Of a DNA stretch of 5,482 bases, positions 1 to 5,398 are shown one piece after another. Position numbers and translations under genes: made by a program. Source of the stretch: an uncultured Pseudomonadota bacterium (lineage in GTDB: Bacteria; Myxococcota_A; UBA796; UBA9615); NCBI GenBank assembly GCA_937907595.1, contig CALCXL010000319.1, forward strand, positions 1-5,482. The letters run 5' to 3'. The notes beneath the pieces were generated by a model. That model ran no database searches. It saw nothing but the letters and a program-made list of their open reading frames with translations, and was not told the origin of the DNA. Numbering within the stretch: the first letter of the stretch is position 1; each line of letters starts with the position of its first letter.

Positions 1-29
1 CCTTCTGCTCCGCCGCGACCTTCTGCTCC
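1..29. repeat. 11-bp direct repeat with 18-bp period at the window edge
   Basis: CCTTCTGCTCC occurs at 1-11 and again at 19-29. In the minus-strand pseudoprotease it encodes two EQK-containing units six residues apart (EEQKVA, AEQK). It may be the start of a tandem hexapeptide repeat continuing beyond the window; two copies alone could be chance. Confidence 0.5.
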
Positions 30-778
30 TCCAGCAGCGTCTGGGCGATCCAGCCCTTGAAGCGGTCGTACGACAGGCCCACCGGCCCGCTGAGGTCCGG
101 CATGACCTGCCGACCGGCCCAGGGGTTCATGGGGACCTCGGCCACCACGCCCACCGCTTGACCGCTCTCGTCCCACAGGGGCGCGCCCAGGATGTTGCTG
201 CTGGCGCCGCTGAGGCTCCAGACCTGCTGCGGGGTGTCCAGCAGCGCGTTGACGCCCACCCCCGAATAGACCGGCTTGCGGCCGTACTCCTGGGTGTAGA
301 GCGTCAGGGTGCGCAGGCCGTCGCCCACCTGGGCCTCGTAGCCCTCGCGCCAGTCGACGTGGGGCAGGCCCTCGGCCGGCGCGTCGGTGATGCGCAGCAG
401 GCCCAGGTTCAGGTCGTTCTCAAAGGCCAGGACCTCCGCGCTGAGCTCGCGCCCGTCGCTGAAGTTGAGGCGGAAGTCGCTGAGCTCGGGCAGGGAGCCG
501 CCGGTCAGCCGCGAGCCGGAGCGCTGGGGGAAGCGCACGCGGCCGGAGATGAGCACCAGGCCGTCGGCGGTGAGCACGACGCCGTCGGTGTAGCCCCGGG
601 TCTGCTGGCGCTGTCCGCCGGCCAGGTACTCCTGCACGAACTCCACGGTGGCGATCATCGGGCTGGCCGCCTCGTAGAAGGCGGGCACGGGCAGCGGCTT
701 CTTCTTCTTCTTCTTGGCGGCCTGGGCCGAGGCGGGGAGCAGCAGGGCGACGATCAGCAGGGGGGTGAGGGACTTCAC
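1..778 (-). CDS. Probable inactive trypsin-fold (HtrA-like) pseudoprotease, exported, C-terminus cut by window edge
   Basis: 259 residues are visible, read from a GTG at 778..776; the gene runs off the left edge. Residues 1-20 form a signal peptide (LLIVALLLPASAQA), followed by six lysines (22-27). The body follows the chymotrypsin-fold pattern of HtrA proteases: DGVVLTADGLVL (65-76) matches the strand before the catalytic His, LNLGLLRI (123-130) the strand carrying the Asp, and NILGAPLWDESGQAVGV (195-211) the GNSGGPL region. At the catalytic positions I read Arg80 for His, Asn124 for Asp and Leu197 for Ser, so proteolysis is unlikely; an adaptor, regulatory or binding role is inferred. The visible end (LLEEQKVAAEQK) looks helical and possibly repetitive. 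The start is favoured by GAGGAG about 11 bases upstream and by its GTGA overlap with the stop of the active protease gene, which implies translational coupling. The fold is fairly sure; the loss of activity rests on a by-eye alignment. Confidence 0.8.
   Translation of the reverse strand, partial: MKSLTPLLIVALLLPASAQAAKKKKKKPLPVPAFYEAASPMIATVEFVQEYLAGGQRQQTRGYTDGVVLTADGLVLISGRVRFPQRSGSRLTGGSLPELSDFRLNFSDGRELSAEVLAFENDLNLGLLRITDAPAEGLPHVDWREGYEAQVGDGLRTLTLYTQEYGRKPVYSGVGVNALLDTPQQVWSLSGASSNILGAPLWDESGQAVGVVAEVPMNPWAGRQVMPDLSGPVGLSYDRFKGWIAQTLLEEQKVAAEQK
698..715 (-). repeat. Trinucleotide microsatellite encoding six lysines
   Basis: Six perfect CTT units on the plus strand read as six AAG codons in the pseudoprotease gene, one residue after the predicted signal-peptide cleavage site. 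Being in frame, changes in unit number would alter the lysine count without breaking the protein. Confidence 0.9.
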
Positions 779-2142
779 TTGCCTGTCTCCTCACGCACCC
801 GGACCAGCACGTAGTTCCGGCTGTCGTAGCGTCGCACGACCAGCACGACGTCCTGCTCCTTGAGCTCCTCGTACAGGGCCTGGAAGGACTCCAGGTCGCT
901 GACGTTCCGCCCCTCGATGCTCTGGATGACGCGTCCCCGCCGCAGCTCGCCGCGGTGGGCGGGGCCGCCGGTGCGCACCCCTTCGACCCAGACGCCGTCG
1001 TTGGTGTCCAGCTCCAGGTCGAAGACCATCTGGGCGGTGATGCCCTTGACCGCGAAGCCCCAGGCCTCCGCCTCGAAGCGCTCGCCCTGCAGCTTGCCCA
1101 TCTCCAGGGTCCGGAGCTGCAGGGTCATCTCCCCCTCGTCCCGGCGCAGGATGGTCAGGGTGAGGTCGGCGCCGATGGGGGTGTCCGCGATGCGCTGGTA
1201 GAGCGCGGGCAGCTCCTCGTCGAAGCGCGCGCCCACGTCGGCGTCGCCCCACTTCAGGACGACGTCGCCGGCCCGCAGCCCTGCGGCCTCGCCCGGGCCG
1301 CCCTGCTCCAGGTTGGCCACGAGGGCGCCCTGGTCGTCCTGGACGTCGAACAGACCCTGCCAGTCCTTGAGGGGCTGGAAGCGGATGCCGGCGTAGCTGC
1401 GCTTGACCTCCCCGAACTCGATGAGGTCGGCCGCCACCCGGCGCGCGGTGTCCGCGGGGATGGCGAAGCCGATGTTGTCAGCGAAGGTGGCCCCGCGCGC
1501 GTTGACGCCGACGACCCGACCGGCCAGATCGATGAGCGGGCCGCCGGAGTTGCCGGGGTTGATGGCCGCGTCCGTCTGGATCCAGGTGTTGAACTCGCCG
1601 GTGCGCTCGCCGGTGGGCAGGGACATGCCGTCGGGCAGGTAGCGCTCGGTGTTGCTGACGATGCCGAAGGTCATGGTGCGGGCCAGGGCGAGGGGCGAGC
1701 CCAGAGCCATGACGAACTGGCCGACCTGCAGCTCACCCGACGAGCCGAACTCCAGGGGCTGCAGCTTGAGGGCGGCCACCTTCTCCGCGGGGATCTTGAT
1801 GACGGCCAGGTCCGTCAGGGGGTCTTCGCCCACCAGCGTGGCCTCGATCCGCTCCTTGTTGGACAGCGTCACCATCAGCTGCTTGGCGCGGCCTGCGACG
1901 TGGTAGTTGGTCACGATGTGACCCTGGTCGTCCAGGAGGAAGCCGCTGCCGACGGAGGCCTGCTTGCGGCGCTCTCCGCGGGTATACGACTCTGTGACCG
2001 GCTGGATGTTGACCAGGGCCGTCAGCGCCTGGGTCTGCACGGCGACGAGGGAGGCCTGGAGGTCCCGGGACGCGGCCTGGCTGGGGGGCGCGAGCGCCAG
2101 CAGCAGGGCGCCCAGGGCCGAACAAAAGATTCTGCGAAGCAT
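775..2142 (-). CDS. HtrA/DegP-like periplasmic serine protease with two PDZ domains
   Basis: 455 residues from the chosen ATG. This is a trypsin-like (S1C) protease that probably degrades or refolds damaged envelope proteins in the periplasm. Residues 1-23 are a signal peptide ending in PSQA. The catalytic triad is visible: His81 in TNYHV, Asp111 in LTDLAVIKI, Ser199 in NPGNSGGPL. PDZ1 spans about 247-340 (GEAAGLRAGDVVLKW) and PDZ2 about 355-445 (GVWVEGVRTGGPAHRGELRRG). The length is usual for DegP/DegQ-type proteins. The loop between the TFGIVS strand and WIQTDAAINPG looks longer than in DegP. The frame stays open to an ATG at 2226, but that start would bury the signal peptide behind 28 basic residues and overlap the divergent gene. 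The ATG at 2142 is followed by AT-rich codons (AGA, TTT, TGT), typical of a true start, although I see no strong Shine-Dalgarno. The stop overlaps the start of the downstream pseudoprotease gene. I leave the symbol empty because degP, degQ, mucD and htrA cannot be told apart here. Confidence 0.93.
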   Translation of the reverse strand: MLRRIFCSALGALLLALAPPSQAASRDLQASLVAVQTQALTALVNIQPVTESYTRGERRKQASVGSGFLLDDQGHIVTNYHVAGRAKQLMVTLSNKERIEATLVGEDPLTDLAVIKIPAEKVAALKLQPLEFGSSGELQVGQFVMALGSPLALARTMTFGIVSNTERYLPDGMSLPTGERTGEFNTWIQTDAAINPGNSGGPLIDLAGRVVGVNARGATFADNIGFAIPADTARRVAADLIEFGEVKRSYAGIRFQPLKDWQGLFDVQDDQGALVANLEQGGPGEAAGLRAGDVVLKWGDADVGARFDEELPALYQRIADTPIGADLTLTILRRDEGEMTLQLRTLEMGKLQGERFEAEAWGFAVKGITAQMVFDLELDTNDGVWVEGVRTGGPAHRGELRRGRVIQSIEGRNVSDLESFQALYEELKEQDVVLVVRRYDSRNYVLVRVREETGK

Positions 2143-2200
2143 CCGCGGCACAATGGCGTCGCCCTGGGCGGTGGTCAAGCCGGGGCGACGGGAGGCAGAC
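2143..2200. promoter_or_regulatory. Divergent intergenic control region between protease and lipoprotein genes
   Basis: Only 58 bases separate the two start codons, so promoters for both directions must lie here or reach into the opposing coding regions. CACAAT at 2149-2154 matches four of six bases of a sigma-70 -10 element for the plus-strand gene, but I see no convincing -35. GGAGG at 2191-2195 lies five bases before the GTG at 2201 and is a strong ribosome binding site. The minus-strand gene has no comparable site. No clear operator palindrome is visible. Confidence 0.45.
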
Positions 2201-2848
2201 GTGCGCGGAGCCCTGGTTTTCTTCATCGCGGTGCTGGCCGGTTGCAGCGACTCGCTGGACGCGCAGGACTACGAGCACACGCGGGACTACGACCGCTATT
2301 CGGTGAACGTGGACTCGGGCAGCGTGATCGTGCGCTCCTCCAACTCGCGCGGGAGCACGCGCGCGGTCGCCCAGTACGAGGGCGACCTGCCCACGGTGCG
2401 CGTGGAGGTGGTGGGCGGGGTCCTGGAGATCGAAGGCGTCTGCGGCGATCGCATCACGGACTGCTGGGTCGACTTCTTCATCGACGTGCAGACGGCCGCG
2501 CCCGGCTCCCTCAACCTGGCGGACGGCACCCTCAAGCTGCAGGAGCTGGCCGGCGACCACAGCGTCGAGTTGACCGACGGCAGCCTGACCGGCGAGGACC
2601 TGACCATGGGCCTGCTCATCGCCGACGTGTCCGGAGGCGCCGACGTCGCCTGGACCGGCTTCCCCAGCCAGATCGACATCGAGTCCACCGCCGGCGACAT
2701 CGACATCGCCGTGCCGACGGGCGACTACGCCCTCACCCTCAGCGCGTCGGGCGCGGTCACCGCCGAGGGCGTCACCGACGATCCCGCCGCCGACAAGAGC
2801 ATCCGGGCGGACGCGGTGGACGGGAGCGTCAGCGTCAGCGGGGGGTGA
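2201..2848 (+). CDS. Lipoprotein with DUF4097-like beta-strand repeat domain
   Basis: 215 residues from GTG 2201, chosen because GGAGG sits five bases upstream and because it gives a compact lipoprotein signal: RGALVFFIAVLAGC, with lipobox LAGC and lipidated Cys15. Serine at +2 does not suggest inner-membrane retention by the E. coli rule, so outer-membrane anchoring is plausible. The mature part is acidic and made of short strands separated by Gly/Asp turns (LNLADGTLKLQEL, VELTDGSLTGEDL, IESTAGDIDIAVP, ADAVDGSVSVSGG), the pattern of DUF4097 and related beta-helix domains once described as putative adhesins. Cys81 and Cys88 could form a disulfide in the oxidising periplasm. No catalytic residues are recognisable and the function is unknown. 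It is divergent from the HtrA-like gene, which may hint at an envelope-stress link. The same frame is open upstream to 1964, but that part is antisense to the protease and lacks a signal sequence. The lipoprotein call is firm; the family call is moderate. Confidence 0.82.
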   Translation: MRGALVFFIAVLAGCSDSLDAQDYEHTRDYDRYSVNVDSGSVIVRSSNSRGSTRAVAQYEGDLPTVRVEVVGGVLEIEGVCGDRITDCWVDFFIDVQTAAPGSLNLADGTLKLQELAGDHSVELTDGSLTGEDLTMGLLIADVSGGADVAWTGFPSQIDIESTAGDIDIAVPTGDYALTLSASGAVTAEGVTDDPAADKSIRADAVDGSVSVSGG

Positions 2849-2910
2849 GCATTGGGACCCCTACCGCCCTGGGCGAGCCAGGCGGCAGCGCCGCGCATCG
2901 CGGGTGTAGA

Positions 2911-2930
2911 GTCGCCCGCGGCGGGGCGAC
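2911..2930. terminator. Perfect 7-bp stem, 6-base loop hairpin between lipoprotein and channel genes
   Basis: GTCGCCC (2911-2917) and GGGCGAC (2924-2930) are exact inverse complements around GCGGCG. The hairpin lies 62 bases after the lipoprotein stop and 46 before the channel start. No T-run follows, so it is at best a weak or factor-assisted terminator. It could instead be an operator or a 5' leader structure of the channel mRNA. Confidence 0.35.
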
Positions 2931-2963
2931 AGCGCCTCCGCGGCGTCGATGAGCGACCAGGGC

Positions 2964-2968
2964 AGGAG
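2964..2968 (+). promoter_or_regulatory. Ribosome binding site fixing the channel gene start
   Basis: AGGAG lies eight bases before the GTG at 2977. It decides this start over the ATG at 2949, which opens a different, short frame. Confidence 0.75.
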
Positions 2969-2976
2969 TCCACCCA

Positions 2977-4515
2977 GTGAAGCAGCCCGGTGGCACCCGG
3001 TGGAACCGCCGCCCCTTCCAGCTGGTCCACGAGGCGTTCCACGTCCGCGCTTCGCGGGCCTACCTCATCACCCAGACCGTCGTCTGGATCATGATCGCGC
3101 TGTCGATCGTGCTGCTGATCCTCGACGCCGTGGTCGATCGGGGCGATGAGGCCTGGGCGACCTTCATCGCCGTGGACCGGGTGATCCTGGTCTTCTTCGC
3201 CGTGGAGTGGGTGCTCCGCGTCGGGTCCTACGAGTCGCCCAACCTCCGCGTGTTCCGCGAGCCGCCCATGCGGCGCCTGCGCCTTCAGTTCCTGGCCCGC
3301 CTGAAGTTCGCGATCACGCCCATGCAGCTCATCGACCTGGTGGCGGTGCTCGCGGTGTTTCCGGGCTTGCGGGGGCTCCGGGCCCTGCGCCTGCTGCGCC
3401 TGCTGCGGTCGGCCACTGCGTTCCGCTACGCCAACCCCTTCGCGAGCTTCGTGCAGGCCGTCGAGTCCAACACGCTGCTGTTCACGTTCGCGTTCAGCAT
3501 CCTGGGCCTCGAGACCCTGGTGGGAGGGATCACCCTCTTCCTGCTCGAAGTGCCCGAGCAGCCCGGGCTCACCCTGGCCGACGGGTTCTGGTGGGCGCTG
3601 GTCACCATCACCACGGTCGGCTACGGCGACATCACCCCGGTGTCGCCCCTGGGCCGGATCGTCGGCGGCTTCTTGATGGTCGGCGGCATGGTCACGCTCG
3701 CGATGTTCGCGGGCATCATCGGCAACAGCCTGGTCGGCGCGGTCCTGGCCGTGCGGGAGGAGCAGTTTCGAATGACTGACTACGTCGACCACCTGGTCGT
3801 GTGCGGCTACGACGAGACCACCCACCTGCTCCTGGAGTCGCTGCGCAGCGAGCTCGACCTCGACGAGACCCGGGCCGTGCTCTTCGCGGACCACGAGCGC
3901 CCGCGCGATCTGCCGCCCGAGTTCCTCTGGGTCCAGGGCGATCCCACCAAGCAGAGCGAGCTGGACAAGGTGCGCCTGACCCACGCGGCGGCCGTCATCG
4001 TGGCCGGCGACCGCACCGCGCTCGCCCAGAAGGCCGACGCCACCACCATCCTCATCGTGTTCACGATCCGGGCGTACCTGGCCGAGCACGCCGTCCAGAT
4101 CGAGAAGCGGCATCGCCCGCTCTACGTCGTCGCGGAGATCCTGGACTCGGAGAACGTGGCGCACGCTCGCACCGCGGGCGCCAACGAGGTCGTGGAGACC
4201 CGGCGGCTGGGCTCGGCGATGCTGGCGCACTCGGTGCGCTACCACGGCTCCGCCGACGTCATGAGCAACGTGCTCCTGGCCGGCGACCACAACATCTACC
4301 TGGGCCAGATCCCCCCTCGCGCCGAGGGCATCGGCACCTACCTGGAGCTGCTGACCTTCCTGGCCCTGAGCCAGCAGGGCGCGCTCGTGCTCGGCCTGCG
4401 TGCTCCCTCCGGCAAGGAGTACATCAACCCCCCCGCGACCTTCGAGGTGCTCCCGGGCTCCTTGTTGATCTACCTCGCCGAGCAGCCCGTGCTCGTCTCC
4501 CCGCTCGGCGTCTGA
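2977..4515 (+). CDS. Six-TM voltage-sensor-type potassium channel with C-terminal RCK (TrkA-N/TrkA-C) domain
   Basis: 512 residues; an inner-membrane K+ channel expected to act as a tetramer. Segments: S1 about 28-50, S2 about 62-82 with acidic Glu77, S3 about 111-129 with Asp120, S4 about 131-147 with arginines 132, 135, 138, 141 and 144 at every third position, S5 about 162-190, pore helix 202-212, selectivity filter TVGYGD (213-218), S6 about 225-255. The RCK domain starts near 270 (DHLVVCGYDETT) and includes GDPT (321-324) and VAEILDSENV (385-394). A C-terminal TrkA-C-like lobe (about 450-505) includes GKEYINPP. From memory of MthK (a Ca2+-gated channel), the RCK resembles it closely: the classical GxGxxG dinucleotide loop is replaced by GYDETT, as in MthK. 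Full-length MthK, however, has only two TM helices, while this overall layout recalls E. coli Kch and animal BK channels. The start follows AGGAG at eight bases. The ligand is unknown; Ca2+ is possible. Confidence 0.95.
   Translation: MKQPGGTRWNRRPFQLVHEAFHVRASRAYLITQTVVWIMIALSIVLLILDAVVDRGDEAWATFIAVDRVILVFFAVEWVLRVGSYESPNLRVFREPPMRRLRLQFLARLKFAITPMQLIDLVAVLAVFPGLRGLRALRLLRLLRSATAFRYANPFASFVQAVESNTLLFTFAFSILGLETLVGGITLFLLEVPEQPGLTLADGFWWALVTITTVGYGDITPVSPLGRIVGGFLMVGGMVTLAMFAGIIGNSLVGAVLAVREEQFRMTDYVDHLVVCGYDETTHLLLESLRSELDLDETRAVLFADHERPRDLPPEFLWVQGDPTKQSELDKVRLTHAAAVIVAGDRTALAQKADATTILIVFTIRAYLAEHAVQIEKRHRPLYVVAEILDSENVAHARTAGANEVVETRRLGSAMLAHSVRYHGSADVMSNVLLAGDHNIYLGQIPPRAEGIGTYLELLTFLALSQQGALVLGLRAPSGKEYINPPATFEVLPGSLLIYLAEQPVLVSPLGV
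3755..3774 (+). promoter_or_regulatory. Internal Shine-Dalgarno and ATG at the RCK domain boundary of the channel gene
   Basis: GGGAGGAG (3755-3762) is followed nine bases later by an in-frame ATG (3772-3774), Met266 of the channel, five residues before the first RCK strand (HLVVCGY). Initiation here would give a 247-residue soluble RCK protein ending at 4515. The surrounding codons TTT, CGA and ACT are AT-richer than the gene norm, as at real initiation sites. MthK makes its soluble RCK subunits from such an internal Met. Use of this site is inferred. Confidence 0.6.
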
Positions 4516-4641
4516 CCGCGCTCAGCGCAGCGGCTGTTCGTCCGGAGGGCGCGCCCCCCGGTGTCGCCCGCTCCGGCCGCCCCCCCCCACCCTTCGCGGC
4601 CCGCCTCCCGCGCCCCGCCGGCTGCTATACAGAGGGCCGTG
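4516..4641. other. GC-rich intergenic spacer with C9 homopolymer and palindrome
   Basis: It holds a short imperfect stem just after the channel stop (CCGC...GCGG, 4516-4533), a perfect 10-bp palindrome GGGCGCGCCC (4547-4556), a run of nine C (4580-4588) and an AT-containing -10-like motif at its right end. Part of it is open in the frame of the next gene (from ATG 4561), but it would encode only a Pro/Ala-rich run before the signal peptide, so I treat it as non-coding. Confidence 0.55.
4623..4631 (+). promoter_or_regulatory. Candidate extended -10 promoter element
   Basis: TGCTATACA combines the TGN extension with TATACA (four of six to TATAAT) and is the only AT-rich patch in this spacer. 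A transcript would begin near 4638, almost on the GTG codons at 4639 and 4642, so a leaderless or near-leaderless mRNA is possible. No -35 element is evident. Confidence 0.35.
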
Positions 4642-5397
4642 GTGAGGGGTCCCCGATCGGGTCCCTGGCTTCTGGCCGGGGCGATTTTCTTCATGGCGGT
4701 CGCGGGGCCGATGCGGGCCCGCGCGCAGTCGGCGGACTTCGACGCCATCGACCAGGCCGACGTGCTGCAAAAGCAGGCCCTCAAGGCCGCCCGGGAGAAG
4801 AACTGGACCCTGGCCCGCAGCCTGGCCGAGGAGGTCCTGACGCTGGACGTCAGCTTCGCCACCGCGCCCAGCCGGCTGGTGCTGGCCCGCGCCCTGCAGC
4901 AGGAGGAGAACTACCCCGGCGCGCTGTACGAGCTCCGGCAGCTGGAGCAGCTGGACGGCGTGGCGGACAAGATCGTGGAGGAGGTGGCCGAGCTCCGGGC
5001 GGAGACCGAGGCCCTGCAGGCCCGGGCCGAGCGCCTGGCCGCCCGCCCCGAAGGCGGCGACGACCGCAACGCCGGCATCGGCCTGCTGGTGGGTGGCGCG
5101 GCCCCCCTGGTGCTGGGTGGGCTGTTCGTGGGCACCGACATCAACCACGCCGCGCAGCAGGAGGAGAGCGGGACCTGGGCCGTGATCGGCGGGCCCATCC
5201 TGGCCACCGGGGTCATCCTGGAGGTGGTCGGCGCCGGCCTGCTCGCCCGGAGCCGCCGCTCGGCCCGCGCCGCGTCCCTCAGCTCGGCAGAGCCGTGGCT
5301 GGCGCAGGTCCGTCGCCCCGTGCCCCTGCGCGTGGACGGCCTGTCCTTCGGTGTCGACGGCGACCGGTTCTGGCTCGGCCTGAGCGGGAGCTTCTGA
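4642..5397 (+). CDS. Unrecognised exported/membrane protein: TPR-like helices, coiled coil, two hydrophobic segments
   Basis: 251 residues from GTG 4642. I do not recognise a named family. Residues 1-28 look like a signal peptide (WLLAGAIFFMAVAGPMRARA, cleavage near Gln29). Residues 37-106 form TPR-like helix pairs (QALKAAREKNWTLARSLAEE; ALQQEENYPGALYELRQLEQ), a fold used for protein binding. Residues 107-135 are a Glu/Ala/Leu-rich likely coiled coil. Two Gly-rich hydrophobic segments (145-165 and 179-201) flank a short polar loop and could be a transmembrane hairpin, with Arg-rich SRRSARA after the second. The C-terminus (RFWLGLSGSF) looks strand-like. The start is uncertain: AGAGGG at 4631-4636 is five bases before this GTG, an adjacent GTG at 4639 is possible, and ATG 4561 would only add a proline-rich tail before the signal sequence. 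It is followed after one base by a lipoprotein gene, so the two are probably co-transcribed. Confidence 0.8.
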   Translation: MRGPRSGPWLLAGAIFFMAVAGPMRARAQSADFDAIDQADVLQKQALKAAREKNWTLARSLAEEVLTLDVSFATAPSRLVLARALQQEENYPGALYELRQLEQLDGVADKIVEEVAELRAETEALQARAERLAARPEGGDDRNAGIGLLVGGAAPLVLGGLFVGTDINHAAQQEESGTWAVIGGPILATGVILEVVGAGLLARSRRSARAASLSSAEPWLAQVRRPVPLRVDGLSFGVDGDRFWLGLSGSF

Positions 5398-5398
5398 G

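Noticed and set aside
2143..2226. Longer N-terminus of the HtrA-like protease from ATG 2226
   Set aside because: It would place 28 basic residues before a clean signal peptide, lacks a Shine-Dalgarno and overlaps the divergent lipoprotein start.
955..2952. Plus-strand 665-codon open frame opposite the HtrA-like gene
   Set aside because: It is antisense to a protease with clear catalytic and PDZ motifs. Its composition is Gly/Arg/Ala-rich without domains, the usual high-GC mirror artefact.
2949..3149. Short frame from ATG 2949 as a leader or small gene ahead of the channel
   Set aside because: The Pro/Arg-rich translation overlaps the channel start and no ribosome binding site precedes it.
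2725..4290. Minus-strand 521-codon open frame opposite the channel gene
   Set aside because: The His/Gln/Asp/Gly-rich low-complexity translation is explained by GC-rich codons of the channel on the other strand. It has no motif and no start signal.
4516..4533. Stem after the channel stop as an intrinsic terminator
   Set aside because: The pairing is short and interrupted and there is no T-run; too weak to call.
4547..4556. GGGCGCGCCC palindrome as an operator
   Set aside because: Short GC palindromes are expected by chance at this base composition, and no second copy or promoter alignment supports it.
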